A program made the position numbers and the translations under genes. From Streptomonospora mangrovi (GTDB taxonomy: Bacteria; Actinomycetota; Actinomycetes; Streptosporangiales; Streptosporangiaceae): a DNA stretch of 64,000 nt. Where the stretch lies: contig NZ_JAJAQC010000015.1 of NCBI RefSeq assembly GCF_027604915.1, positions 62,001 through 126,000 on the forward strand, written 5' to 3'. This document shows positions 7,186-16,586 of the stretch, one piece after another (position 1 is the stretch's first letter; every line of letters begins with the position of its first letter). The notes beneath the pieces are model-generated. The model did not search any database. It worked only from the letters and a program-made list of their open reading frames with translations, and was not told where the DNA came from.

Positions 7186-8619
7186 TCAACCGGCCAGCGC
7201 GATGCCGGCGCTGATGGCGCAGGCGATCGCGAACATGATCACGCCCATGAGCGTCTCCATCATCGTCCAACTCTTGAGCGTGGTCTTGATGTCCAGGTCC
7301 AGGTAGCGGTTCATCAGCCAGAACCCGGAGTCGTTGACGTGGGACAGCACGGTGCCGCCGGCGGCGATGGCCACCACCACCAGCGCGACCTCGGGCTGGG
7401 ACAGCCCCGCCTGGTCGGCCAGCGGCGCAACGATCGGCGCCGTGGTGACGATCGCGACGGTCTTGGAGCCCAGCGCCACCCGCAGCGCCGTGGCGATGAG
7501 GAACGCCAGCGCGATGACCGGCAGCGCGGTGCGCCCCAGCAGGTCGGCCACCGCCTCGCCGGCGCGGGTGGCCTCCAGCACCTCGCCGAACACCCCGCCG
7601 GCGCCTGTCACCAGCAGCACCAGCGCCACCGGCCCCAGCGACGCGCTCGCCGCCTTCTCGATCCGGTCGCGGGTGAACCCGCCGCGCAGGCCAAGCAGCC
7701 AGAACGACAGCAGGACCGCGACGGTCAGCGCGGTGATGGGGTGGCCGACGAACGTCATGGCCTCGCGCACCGGCCCGGCGGGGAACAGCAGCCCGGCGAA
7801 GGTGTTGAGCAGGATCAGCGCCACCGGCAGCACGACGATCGTCAGCGTCAGCCCCAGCGAGGGCGCCCGGCCGGCGCCCGCGGCCTCCTCGGCGCGCGCC
7901 TCGTCGTAGAGGGCGGCGGGCACCGGGACGAAGGTGCGCCGGCCCAGCCGGGTGCCGAACACGTAGGCGCCCAGGTACCAGGCGGGCAGACCGCACACGA
8001 GGCCCATCAAAGTGATCCAGCCGAGGTCGGCGTCCAGCAGCTCGGCGGCGGCCACCGGGCCGGGGTGGGGCGGCAGCACCGCGTGCATCATCGCCAGGCC
8101 CCCGGCCACGGGCAGGGCCACGGCCAGCAGGGAGTGCCGCGAGCGCTGCGCCACGGCGTAGATCAGCGGCACCAGGATGATGAAGCCGACGTCGAAGAAC
8201 ACCGGGATGCCGAAGACCAGCGCGGTGACGCCCATGGCCAGGGGCGCGCGCTTCTCCCCGAACATCGCCAGCAGCCGCTGCGACAGCAGCCGCGCCGCGC
8301 CGGTCTCCTCCATCATCCGGCCGAGCATGGCGCCCAGCGCCACGATGATCGCGATCCCGCCCAGCGTGTTGCCCATCCCCTGCTCCAGGACGGCGGGGAT
8401 CTCGGCGAGGGGCAGCCCGGCGGCGAACCCCACCCCCGCGCTGACCAGCAGCAGCGCGACGAACGCGTGCAGGTTGGCGCGGATGATGAGCAGCAGGAGC
8501 AGGCCCACGCCCAGGGCCACGGCCAGGATCAGCGCCCAGTCGGGCAGCGTCCAGGCGAGTTCGGGTGCGTCGGCGGCCAGGGGCCGCGCCGCCGGGTCGG
8601 CGGTGGTGAGGGGTCGCAT
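7186..8619 (-). CDS. GntP-family sugar-acid:H+ symporter, 477 aa
   Basis: The protein has about 12-14 predicted membrane helices and GntP-family signatures, including GIPVFFDVGFIILVPL near residue 150 and an HPGPVAAA segment after the fifth helices. Family members import gluconate and related sugar acids. Its place between the glucarate dehydratase and the semialdehyde dehydrogenase suggests D-glucarate or galactarate import. ATG 8619 follows GAAGG. The N-terminal 25 residues are variable. Confidence 0.87.
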   Translation of the reverse strand: MRPLTTADPAARPLAADAPELAWTLPDWALILAVALGVGLLLLLIIRANLHAFVALLLVSAGVGFAAGLPLAEIPAVLEQGMGNTLGGIAIIVALGAMLGRMMEETGAARLLSQRLLAMFGEKRAPLAMGVTALVFGIPVFFDVGFIILVPLIYAVAQRSRHSLLAVALPVAGGLAMMHAVLPPHPGPVAAAELLDADLGWITLMGLVCGLPAWYLGAYVFGTRLGRRTFVPVPAALYDEARAEEAAGAGRAPSLGLTLTIVVLPVALILLNTFAGLLFPAGPVREAMTFVGHPITALTVAVLLSFWLLGLRGGFTRDRIEKAASASLGPVALVLLVTGAGGVFGEVLEATRAGEAVADLLGRTALPVIALAFLIATALRVALGSKTVAIVTTAPIVAPLADQAGLSQPEVALVVVAIAAGGTVLSHVNDSGFWLMNRYLDLDIKTTLKSWTMMETLMGVIMFAIACAISAGIALAG

Positions 8620-8758
8620 GCGGGGAGCCTTCGGACGGTGGGGAGCGGGCGGCGGGCCGGGCCGGAGGGGCGGCCGGGCCGCGCGGCGCGCGGGTGCGGG
8701 AGGGGTGCGGGCCGGCCGCTCCCGGGCCGGGGGGCGTGCGCCCGGGAGCGGCGGCGCG

Positions 8759-10051
8759 CTACCAGCGCGGCAGGCGGGGCGCGGTCCAGTCGGGGTCGGC
8801 CGCGCGCATGGCGGCGACGTCGTCGCGGTCGCGCACGTCGCTGTCCTTCCAGCGGCGGTGCAGGTCGGCGAGCGCGTCGGTGTCCAGTTCGATCCCCAGG
8901 CCGGGGTCGTCGGAGACCTCCACCGCGCCGCCGGTGAAGGTGTGCGGGCGGGTGATCACGTCCTCGTCCTGCCAGGGCCGGTGGGTGTCGCAGGCGTGCT
9001 CCAGGTTGGGCACGGCGGCGGCCACGTGCGTCATGGCGGCGAGGCTGATGCCCAGGTGGGTGTTGGAGTGCATGGACACCGACACCCCGTGGGTGCGGCA
9101 CAGCGCGGCGAGGTCGAGGGTGGCGCGCAGCCCGCCCCAGTAGTGGTGGTCGGACAGCACCACCTGCACCGCGTTCTTGGCGAACGCGTCGGGGACCTCG
9201 TCGAACCCGGTGACGCACATGTTGGTGGCCAGCGGCATGTCCGTCTCGGCGTGGATGCGCGACATGGCGTCGGTGCCGGCCGAGGGGTCCTCCAGGTACT
9301 CCAGGACCCCGGTCAGCTCGCGGGCCACGCGCAGGCCGGTCTCCACCGACCACGCGCCGTTGGGGTCCAGGCGCAGCGGCATGTGGGGGAAGGCGGCGCG
9401 CAGGGCGTGCATGGCCGCGATCTCCTGGTCGGGCTCGAACGCGCCGCCCTTGAGCTTGATGGAGCCGAACCCGTAGCGGTCGATGAACAGCCGGGCCTGC
9501 TCCACCACGCCCTGGGGGTCCAGCGCGGCGCCCCAGGCGTCGGGCTCGGCACCGGGGTGGCCGGCCCACTTGTAGAACAGGTAGGCGCTGTAGTCGACCC
9601 GGTCGCGCACCTTGCCGCCGAGCAGGGCGTGCACGGGGACGCCCAGCAGGCGGCCCCAGGCGTCGAGGTAGGCGACCTCGAACACCGAGAACACGCTGGC
9701 CTTGAGCTTGGCGAGGTCGCGCTTGCCGCGCAGGCCGGAGGCGGGGACGTCGGCGGCGGTGGCGGCGGCGTCGTCGTGGCCCAGCACGTCGTCGATGAGC
9801 GCGCGCAGCGCGGTGGGCCGGGAGACGTCGGTGCCGGCCAGGCGCGCGGCGACCCGCTCGATGGCGGTGAGGTACTCGGTGTCGCCGTAGGTCTCGCCGA
9901 GGCCGACGTGGCCGCCCTCGGTCTCGACCTCAACGACGGTGCGCGGGGTCAGCGGCTGGTGCACCCCCGACAGGTTGAGCAGGGGCGGGTCGGTGATCAG
10001 GATCGGGGTGACGCGGACCTCGCGGACGAAGCGGTCGGTGGTGTAGGCCAT
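8759..10051 (-). CDS. gudD: Glucarate dehydratase, 430 aa
   Basis: This enolase-superfamily enzyme removes water from D-glucarate (and usually L-idarate) to give 5-keto-4-deoxyglucarate. The KxK motif (Lys199 and Lys201 in IKLKGG), metal and substrate residues Asp229 and Asn231 in RLDPNGAW, Glu254 in EYLEDP, Asn277, Asp301 and the catalytic His332 in MHSNTHLG are all present. The length fits the family. ATG 10051 follows AAGGA. It is the second gene of the operon after the KDG dehydratase. Confidence 0.95.
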   Translation of the reverse strand: MAYTTDRFVREVRVTPILITDPPLLNLSGVHQPLTPRTVVEVETEGGHVGLGETYGDTEYLTAIERVAARLAGTDVSRPTALRALIDDVLGHDDAAATAADVPASGLRGKRDLAKLKASVFSVFEVAYLDAWGRLLGVPVHALLGGKVRDRVDYSAYLFYKWAGHPGAEPDAWGAALDPQGVVEQARLFIDRYGFGSIKLKGGAFEPDQEIAAMHALRAAFPHMPLRLDPNGAWSVETGLRVARELTGVLEYLEDPSAGTDAMSRIHAETDMPLATNMCVTGFDEVPDAFAKNAVQVVLSDHHYWGGLRATLDLAALCRTHGVSVSMHSNTHLGISLAAMTHVAAAVPNLEHACDTHRPWQDEDVITRPHTFTGGAVEVSDDPGLGIELDTDALADLHRRWKDSDVRDRDDVAAMRAADPDWTAPRLPRW

Positions 10052-10131
10052 GTGTGAGTCCTTAGCGCTGCGGTGTCGGTCCTTCGCGGTGCCCGGCGGG
10101 GGGCGGGCGGTCGTCGGCGCGGGGCCGCGGG

Positions 10132-11142
10132 TCAGTGCGCGGCGGGGGCGGCGGGGGCCAATCGGGCGGCGAGGTCCAGGCCGGCGGCCAGCAGGCGCTT
10201 TGCCTCGGCGAGGTGGGCGGGCGCGGGCTCGGCCAGGGGCGAGCGGACCGGGCCGACGTCGGCGCCGATCGCCTCGGCGCGCATCCGGGCGGCGGCCTTG
10301 ACCAGCGACACCGCGTACCCGGTGCCCTGGTCGCGCAGCCGCACCCAGGGGATGTAGAAGCCGTCGAGGAGGCGGTCCACGGCGGCGGTGTCGCCGGCGG
10401 AGTGGGCGCGGAAGAACGCGGTGGCGATCTCGGGGGCGAAGGCGTGCACCGCCGAGGAGTAGGCGGGGATCCCGGTTGCGGCGTAGGCGCGGGCCTGGAG
10501 TTCGGCGGTGGGCACGCCGTTGAAGAACAGGAAGTCCTCGGGCACGGCGCGCACCAGGCGCTGCATGCGGTCGAGGTCGCCGTGGCCGTCCTTGAGGCCG
10601 ATGACGTTGGGCACGGCGGCCAGCGCGCGCAGCCCCTCGGGGGTGAAGGCCACCTGGTCGCGCTGGTAGGCGATGACGGGCAGCCGGGTGGCGGCGGCGA
10701 CGGCGGCGGTGTGGGCGACCAGGCCGTCCTGGGGGCCGCGCACCAGGTAGGGCGGCAGCAGCAGCACCGCGTCGGCGCCGGCGCGCTCGGCGGTGCGGGC
10801 GTACTCGGCGGCCAGGCGGGTGCCGTAGCCCGCGCCGGCGACCACCGGGGCGCGCCCGGCGACGTGCTCGACGGTGGCGCGGACCACGGCCTCGTAGTCG
10901 GCCGGCGCCAGGCTGAAGAACTCGCCGGTGCCGCAGGCGGCGAACACGGCGCCCGGCTCGGCGGCGAGCTGGTGGTCGAGGTAGGCGCGCAGGGCGTCGA
11001 GGGCGAGGTCGCCGTCGGCGTCGAAGGGGGTCAGCGGGAACGCGAGCACGGCGCGGTCCATCCCCGCGGCGAGGGTTTCGGCGGTCCGCCGGACGTCGTC
11101 GGGGCGGTCCGCCAGGGTGCGGGGCTCTCCCACTGCGTTCAC
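10132..11142 (-). CDS. kdgD: 5-dehydro-4-deoxyglucarate dehydratase (DHDPS family), 336 aa
   Basis: This dehydratase/decarboxylase turns 5-keto-4-deoxyglucarate into 2-oxoglutarate semialdehyde. It has the DHDPS/NAL barrel with a GTGEFF carboxylate loop (residues 71-76), Tyr159 and Schiff-base Lys184 in VIGLKDG. GTG 11142 is chosen as start because GGAGACAAG lies just upstream; earlier in-frame codons would run through the operator region. It heads the glucarate operon and lies three bases from a palindrome likely to bind the divergent IclR regulator. Confidence 0.92.
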   Translation of the reverse strand: MNAVGEPRTLADRPDDVRRTAETLAAGMDRAVLAFPLTPFDADGDLALDALRAYLDHQLAAEPGAVFAACGTGEFFSLAPADYEAVVRATVEHVAGRAPVVAGAGYGTRLAAEYARTAERAGADAVLLLPPYLVRGPQDGLVAHTAAVAAATRLPVIAYQRDQVAFTPEGLRALAAVPNVIGLKDGHGDLDRMQRLVRAVPEDFLFFNGVPTAELQARAYAATGIPAYSSAVHAFAPEIATAFFRAHSAGDTAAVDRLLDGFYIPWVRLRDQGTGYAVSLVKAAARMRAEAIGADVGPVRSPLAEPAPAHLAEAKRLLAAGLDLAARLAPAAPAAH

Positions 11143-11144
11143 CT

Positions 11145-11180
11145 TGTCTCCATATGTAGACAGCGTTTTCGTATGCAGAA
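11145..11180. promoter_or_regulatory. Paired palindromic operator of the glucarate operon
   Basis: TGTCTCCATATGTAGACA (11145-11162) is an 18-bp palindrome with one mismatched pair. A related site, TTTTCGTATGCAGAA (11166-11180), follows with centres about 20 bp apart, so both face the same side of the helix. They share the pattern TCnTATGnAGA. The location between the divergent kdgD and IclR genes and immediately beside the kdgD start is typical for IclR-type repression. Confidence 0.6.
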
Positions 11181-11432
11181 GGAGGTTAATCTGGGAGACA
11201 CATGCCGTCAATACACGCCCGCCCCGTGACCGAGCGCCATAGCGCCAGGTAGCCCCCGCCGCGCGGGGCCTTTGGCGGCGGGTCCGGCGCCGGGCGCGCC
11301 CGCCCGCCCCGCCGCCCCCGCACCGCCGCTGCCAGGGCGTTCGGCCGTCCACGGTTATGGATAGAATCCGCCCACATGGACGGCGGCGCGGCCGCCGCCC
11401 CGCCCGCCCCGCCCGCGCACAGGAGGTCACCG

Positions 11433-12224
11433 GTGGCCGACGACGACGCCAACGGCGTGCGTGAGGTGAAGTCCGCCGCCCGCACGGTCGAACTCCTCGA
11501 AGTGCTCAGCCAGCTCGACTCCCCCGCCACCCTGCGCACCCTCGCCGAGCGGATGGGCGTGCCGCGCTCCAGCCTCTACGCGCTGCTCCAGACCCTGGTC
11601 GGGCGCGGCTGGGTGCGCACCGACCCCACCGGCTCGCTGTATGCCATCGGCATCCGCGCGCTGCTCGCCGGCACCGGCTACATCGACGCCGACCCCCGCA
11701 CCGCCATGGTCGGCCCCCACCTGGACGCCCTCAGCGAGCGCCTGGGCGAAACCGTGCACTTCGCCCGCCTCGACGGCCCCGACGTCGTCTACCTCGCCAC
11801 CCGGGAATCCCGGCACTACCTGCGGCCCTTCAGCCGGGTCGGCCGCCGCCTGCCCGCCCACAGCACCTCGCTGGGCAAGGCGCTGCTGGCCGAGCGCACC
11901 GACGCCGAGGTCGACGCCCTGCTGCCCGCCGAACTGCCCGCCGTCACCGCCGGCACCATCACCGACCGCCCCGCCCTGTTCGCCGAACTCGCCCGCATCC
12001 GCGAACGCGGCTACTCCACCGACGACGGCGAGAACGTGGTGGGGCTGCGCTGCATCGGCGTGGCCCTGCGCTACGACCGCCCGGCGGTGGACGCGATCAG
12101 CTGCTCGCTGCCGGCCGCGCGCCACACCCCCGAGGTCGCCGACACCGCGATCGGCGCGCTGCTGGAGGTGCGCGCCACCCTGGAGCGCGGCGCCTCGACC
12201 TCCTTCGGCGCGTTCCGCATCTGA
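11433..12224 (+). CDS. IclR-family transcriptional regulator, 263 aa
   Basis: An N-terminal winged helix (SAARTVELLEVLSQLD through SSLYALLQTLVGRGW) is followed by the IclR effector domain, with signatures LGKALLA, RERGYSTDDGENVVGLRCI and a Ser/Ala-rich end. GTG 11433 is chosen because AGGAGG sits 6 bases upstream; an ATG at 11376 lacks a site and adds an Ala/Pro-rich leader. It is divergent from the glucarate operon and probably represses it until a sugar acid or a pathway intermediate binds. Confidence 0.9.
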   Translation: MADDDANGVREVKSAARTVELLEVLSQLDSPATLRTLAERMGVPRSSLYALLQTLVGRGWVRTDPTGSLYAIGIRALLAGTGYIDADPRTAMVGPHLDALSERLGETVHFARLDGPDVVYLATRESRHYLRPFSRVGRRLPAHSTSLGKALLAERTDAEVDALLPAELPAVTAGTITDRPALFAELARIRERGYSTDDGENVVGLRCIGVALRYDRPAVDAISCSLPAARHTPEVADTAIGALLEVRATLERGASTSFGAFRI

Positions 12225-12531
12225 CCCGTCACCCGTTCGCCACCGCCTGGACCTGCGCTGACAACACACTGGTGATTCAACGGATACCCAGCGCTGTGAC
12301 GATCTCGGATAGTTACCACGTGCCCGCGCACCGCATCGGCGCCCCGGGCACAGCCCTCGCGCATCGCGAGCCGCCCCGCACGGACCCCATCCCCCGCCCT
12401 CGACACCGCGCGGCCGACCGGCTCCCGATCATCGTCTGATCCCCCTGTGGTACCCGGCGGACCCCCGGCGCCGGCGGACCCCCTTACCCGGGCCGCCGCG
12501 CGCTCCGCCACGACGCAAAGGACATACCCCC
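12225..12531. other. Intergenic region before the cutinase gene
   Basis: These 307 bases carry no convincing gene. The first half is AT-richer (12255-12325) and is the likely promoter zone of the cutinase gene; the rest is GC-rich leader. I could not fix a promoter motif or operator. AAAGGA near 12518-12523 is a possible ribosome site for the GTG at 12532. Confidence 0.4.
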
Positions 12532-13461
12532 GTGTTCGCACCCACCACCACGCCCGACCACGCGGCGCCGGAGTCGACCCCCCGCCCCACCGCCGTCCAG
12601 GCCGCCGGCCGGGTCGCCGCCGTCCTGGCCCTGGCGCTGGGCGGCATCAGCGTCGCCGCCGCCCCCGCCCAGGCGCAGGAGAACCCCTACGAGCGCGGCC
12701 CCGACCCCACGGAGCGCAGCATCGAGGCGCTGCGCGGCCCGTTCGCCACCGATGAGGAGGACGTGTCCTCGCTGGTGTCCGGGTTCGGCGGCGGCACGAT
12801 CTACTACCCCACCGACGACAGCGAGGGCACCTTCGGCGCCGTCGTGGTCGCCCCCGGCTACACCGCCAGCTCCTCCACCATGGCCTGGCTCGGCCCCCGC
12901 CTGGCCTCGCAGGGGTTCGTCATCTTCACCATCGACACCAACACCCGCTACGACCAGCCGGCCGACCGCGGCGAGCAGATCGGCGCGGCGCTCGACTACC
13001 TGGTCGAGGACAGCGACGTCGCCGACATCATCGACGGCGACCGGCTGGGCGCGATGGGCCACTCCATGGGCGGCGGCGGCACGCTGGAGATCGCCGCGGA
13101 CCGGCCCGAACTCCAGGCGGCGATCCCGCTGACCCCGTGGAACCTGGACAAGACCTGGGGCGACGTGGACGTGCCGACCATGGTCATCGGCGCCGAGAAC
13201 GACACCATCGCCTCGGTGACCACGCACTCCATCCCGTTCTACAACAGCCTGCCCGGGTCGCTGGACAAGGCGTACCTGGAGCTGAACAACGCGAGCCACT
13301 TCGCGCCCAACACCAACAACACCACCATCGCCAAGTACAGCATCGCGTGGCTGAAGCGCTTCATCGACAACGACATGCGCTACGAGCAGTTCCTCTGCCC
13401 GGCCCCCGGCCCCGACCTGGACATCTCCGACTACCGGGACACCTGCCCGCACTCCTCCTGA
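12532..13461 (+). CDS. Secreted cutinase / polyester hydrolase (PET-hydrolase family), 309 aa
   Basis: This alpha/beta hydrolase is strikingly like the Thermobifida cutinases that cleave cutin and aromatic polyesters: mature protein begins [11 protein letters not shown], and [34 protein letters not shown] and FLCP follow in order. The triad is Ser178, Asp224 and His256; Tyr110 and Met179 supply the oxyanion hole, Trp203 the substrate wall, and Cys289-Cys305 the C-terminal disulphide. A long N-terminus (about 49 residues) holds a hydrophobic signal segment ending AQAQ. GTG 12532 gives a longer leader than usual. The enzyme is probably exported by Sec to attack plant or synthetic polyesters. 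Confidence 0.93.
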   Translation: MFAPTTTPDHAAPESTPRPTAVQAAGRVAAVLALALGGISVAAAPAQAQENPYERGPDPTERSIEALRGPFATDEEDVSSLVSGFGGGTIYYPTDDSEGTFGAVVVAPGYTASSSTMAWLGPRLASQGFVIFTIDTNTRYDQPADRGEQIGAALDYLVEDSDVADIIDGDRLGAMGHSMGGGGTLEIAADRPELQAAIPLTPWNLDKTWGDVDVPTMVIGAENDTIASVTTHSIPFYNSLPGSLDKAYLELNNASHFAPNTNNTTIAKYSIAWLKRFIDNDMRYEQFLCPAPGPDLDISDYRDTCPHSS

Positions 13462-13741
13462 CGCGCGCCCGGGGCGCCGGCCGCCGACGGACCGGCGGGC
13501 GCCCCGGCGGGCCGAGGAGCGCACCACGATGGCGGTCGCGGCCGGCGGCCGCCATCGGCATGCGCGCGGTGCCCCTCCGTGCGCGCCGCGCGAACGTCAA
13601 ACGCGAATCCCCATAACAACTTCACAACGGGGCGTTCGGGACGGGCGAAAGGTGCCGAACGCCCATCCGCGCGGCCACGGAACCGATATGGTGCGGACGG
13701 CGATACCGCCATCTCCCCGTTTCGTGCGCAGCGAAAGAGGC

Positions 13742-14239
13742 ATGTCCGTGTCCGATACGGTTCGGTTGATCTGCCCCCGCGGCCGCAAGCGGAGCGAACT
13801 GTGGGGGGGCGCGGCGCTGGCCCTGCTGGGGGTCGCCGGGACCGTCCTGTCGGTGGTGTGGCTGCACTGGGCCGGGATCCTCATCGGACCGCTGGTGGCG
13901 GTGGTGGGCGCCTGGCTAATCTGGGACGGCTACCGCATCCAGGTGCCGGTGCTGGAGGTGGAGGACGGCGAGTTCCGCTACGTCCGGGGCCGCTACATCG
14001 TGCGCATCCCCTTCGCCGACATCGGGTCCTACTACGTGCTGCCGGGCGCCACGCGCTCGCTGGGGCTGTGCGACCCCGCCGGCCGGCCGCGCCAGTTCCC
14101 CTCGGTCGAGGGGCGCCGCGCCAGCCGGCCCTACCTGCCGCTGACCGGACTGACCTCCTCGGCTCGCGTCGACGCGTTCATGGCCGCGGTGGGGATCCCC
14201 CCGCGCGACCGCTCGCTGACCCCGGGCCGCCGCCGCTGA
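13742..14239 (+). CDS. Membrane protein with PH-like domain, 165 aa
   Basis: Two adjacent membrane helices (about residues 18-60) are followed by a beta-rich domain (VPVLEVEDGEFRYVRGRYIV) that resembles the bacterial PH-like domains found behind two helices. ATG 13742 follows GAAAGAGG; longer starts would read into the 280-bp gap that separates it from the cutinase gene. Function unknown; no operon partner. Confidence 0.7.
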   Translation: MSVSDTVRLICPRGRKRSELWGGAALALLGVAGTVLSVVWLHWAGILIGPLVAVVGAWLIWDGYRIQVPVLEVEDGEFRYVRGRYIVRIPFADIGSYYVLPGATRSLGLCDPAGRPRQFPSVEGRRASRPYLPLTGLTSSARVDAFMAAVGIPPRDRSLTPGRRR

Positions 14240-14248
14240 AAAGCGGCG

Positions 14249-14279
14249 CGCGGGCCGTGCCGCCAGGGCACGGCCCGCG
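14249..14279. terminator. Shared terminator of two convergent genes
   Basis: A perfect 13-bp stem (14249-14261 with 14267-14279) and 5-nt loop lies between the convergent stops at 14239 and 14329. It should act in both directions, though T-tracts are absent. Confidence 0.65.
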
Positions 14280-14328
14280 TCGACGGGTCGGGCGGGGGCG
14301 CTTCTTGGAAGGTGCCGCCCCGGTCCGC

Positions 14329-15270
14329 CTAGGAGCCGAAGTCCAGGCCCTCGGCGTCGGCGCCCAGGGTCTCCTCCAGGAACTCGGGGTTGTCGGCCAG
14401 CCAGGCGCGCGCACCCTCGTCCTCGGCGCCCTCGTGGTCGAGGATGATCGAGGTCTCCAGCGAGTTGATCTGCTCGTCGTCGAGCTTGAAGGCGCCCAGC
14501 CACTCGGCGACCTCGGGGAAGTCCTCGCCGAAGCCCTCGCGGCCGATGGAGTGCAGCGACTCCGGCTCGCCCATCGCGCCCTCGGGGTCCTCCAGGTCCT
14601 TGAGGTCCTGCTGGGCGTAGACGATGTGCGGGCGCCACAGGGTGACGACGATCGGCTCCTCGTCCTCGATGGCGGTGTTGAGGGCCTCCAGCATCGCCGG
14701 GGTGGAGGACTTCACCAGCTCGTACTCGCCGTCGAGGCCGTAGGCGGGCATCGCCTCCTCCTCGGTGGTCTGCACCAGGCCCGAGCCCGACTCGATGCCG
14801 ATGATCTCGCCGTTGAAGGTGTCGGCCTCGCCCTTGAGGTCCTCGATGGAGTTGATGTCCTCCATGTAGGTGGGCACGGTCAGCTCCAGGCTGGCGCCCT
14901 CGTTCCAGGCGCCCAGGTCCTCCAGGCTGTCGCCGTACTGGTCCCAGTAGTCGCCGTGGGTGTTGGGCAGCCAGGTGTCCAGGAACAGGTCGATGTCGCC
15001 GTTGGCGGTGCCCTCGAAGACGGGCGCCACGTCGACGTTCTCGATCGTGACGTTGTAGCCCTTCTCCTCCAGGATGACCTTCCACAGGTGGGTGACGGCG
15101 ATGTCCTCCTCCCACGGGATCAGGCCGATGGTGATGTCCTGGCCGCCGCCCTCGCCCTCCTCGGGGCCGGTGGAGACGCCTTCGCCGCCCCCGCCGCAGG
15201 CACTCGCCAGGAGCACCACCGACGCGGCGGCGGCGCCGACGCCGATCATCCTTCGCTTGCGGTCGCTCAC
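14329..15270 (-). CDS. proX: Glycine betaine/proline-type ABC transporter, substrate-binding lipoprotein, 313 aa
   Basis: A lipoprotein signal ends in LLASACGG (lipid on Cys about 25). The mature part is an OpuAC-type binding protein with IGLIPWEEDIAVTHLWK near the N-terminus and paired Trp residues in DTWLP, TLWRPH and similar positions that could cage a quaternary amine. GTG 15270 follows GGAGGAA. It is the last gene of a three-gene operon behind the ATPase and permease. The ligand is probably glycine betaine or a relative. Confidence 0.88.
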   Translation of the reverse strand: MSDRKRRMIGVGAAAASVVLLASACGGGGEGVSTGPEEGEGGGQDITIGLIPWEEDIAVTHLWKVILEEKGYNVTIENVDVAPVFEGTANGDIDLFLDTWLPNTHGDYWDQYGDSLEDLGAWNEGASLELTVPTYMEDINSIEDLKGEADTFNGEIIGIESGSGLVQTTEEEAMPAYGLDGEYELVKSSTPAMLEALNTAIEDEEPIVVTLWRPHIVYAQQDLKDLEDPEGAMGEPESLHSIGREGFGEDFPEVAEWLGAFKLDDEQINSLETSIILDHEGAEDEGARAWLADNPEFLEETLGADAEGLDFGS

Positions 15271-15344
15271 GATTCCTCCAGTGTGTGTGCGGGTGGTATC
15301 AGGGAGCCCTGTCGGCGCGGGACCCGGCAGGGGGGATGGGGGGA

Positions 15345-16586
15345 TCAGGCCGCGGCGCGCTGCGCGCGGGCGGCGGGGGAGAAGCGGGTCACGGCGCCGG
15401 TCAGCCGGTCCAGGAAGATCGCCAGGACCACCACGGCGATACCGCCCTCGAAGCCGACGGGCACGTTGCCCTGGGCGATGCCGGTGTAGACGTCGTTGCC
15501 CAGGCCGCCGGCGCCGACCATGCCGGCGATGACGACCATCGAGAGGCTGAGCATGATGATCTGGTTGACGCCCGCCATGATCGTGGCCAGCGCCAGCGGC
15601 AGTTGGATGCGCCGCAGGATCTGGGAGTCGGGCGCGCCGAACGCCTCGCCGGCCTCGACCAGCTCCTTGTCGACCTGGCGGATGCCCAGCTCGGTGAGCC
15701 GCACGCCGGGCGGCATGGCGAAGATGACGGTGGCGATGACACCGGGGACGGTGCCGATGCTGAAGAACGCGATCGCCGGCAGCAGGTAGACGAACGCCGG
15801 AAGGGTCTGCATGAAGTCCAGGACCGGCTTGACCACCGCGCTGACGCGGTCGTTCTGCGCGGCCAGGATGCCGATCGGCAGGGAGACCGCCACGGCCACC
15901 ACGGTGGCCACGAGGATCAGCGCGAGGCTGCTCATGGCGTTGTCCCACTTCTCCATGCTGATGATCAGCAGGAACCCGAGGGCGCTGAAGAGGGCGACCC
16001 GCCAGCCGGCGACGAACAGCGCGAGCAGCACCAGCAGCGGGGCGACCAGCAGGGACAGTTGCACGCCGGCGATGAAGTGCAGCGCCAGCACCGCCAGCAG
16101 CACCACGGGGGACACGGCCGCGATGATCCACAGCCTCCGGTCGCGGCCGACCGCAAACGCGATGGCCACCAGCGCGGCCAGCAGCAGCAGGGCCAGCACC
16201 AGCGGGGGGTAGACGTAGCTGGAACCGAACAGGTTCATCGCCCACAGGAACAGCGGGGCGGGCAGCGAGCTGATGGCGGTGGCCACCAGGCCGCCGGCCA
16301 GCTCGGCGACGTAGAACCCGGCCCACACGGCGACGGCCACCAGGGTGGGCACGCGGTGGCGGCGCACCAGCAGGGCGCCGCCGACAACGGCGGCCGCGAT
16401 CAGGGTGAACTGGGTCGCCGAGGTCATGGCGAACAGGTGGAACAGGGTCTCGACGCAGAGGTCGATGACCATGCCGACGAAGTCGAAGACCGGCTCGAAG
16501 TTGGCGCGCAGCCAGTTGATGGCGGCGTCGAAGGTGTCGCCGACGGGCACGCGCGGGACGGTGACGGTCAGGGTGGTCGCGGACAT
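15345..16586 (-). CDS. proW: Glycine betaine-type ABC transporter permease, 413 aa
   Basis: The C-terminal half is a BPD-type permease domain with an EAGEAFGAPDSQILRRI coupling loop. An unusually long N-terminal half adds several further membrane helices, as in ProW/OpuAB proteins with extended N-termini. Its ATG shares one base with the ATPase stop (TGATG), showing tight coupling. Confidence 0.88.
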   Translation of the reverse strand: MSATTLTVTVPRVPVGDTFDAAINWLRANFEPVFDFVGMVIDLCVETLFHLFAMTSATQFTLIAAAVVGGALLVRRHRVPTLVAVAVWAGFYVAELAGGLVATAISSLPAPLFLWAMNLFGSSYVYPPLVLALLLLAALVAIAFAVGRDRRLWIIAAVSPVVLLAVLALHFIAGVQLSLLVAPLLVLLALFVAGWRVALFSALGFLLIISMEKWDNAMSSLALILVATVVAVAVSLPIGILAAQNDRVSAVVKPVLDFMQTLPAFVYLLPAIAFFSIGTVPGVIATVIFAMPPGVRLTELGIRQVDKELVEAGEAFGAPDSQILRRIQLPLALATIMAGVNQIIMLSLSMVVIAGMVGAGGLGNDVYTGIAQGNVPVGFEGGIAVVVLAIFLDRLTGAVTRFSPAARAQRAAA

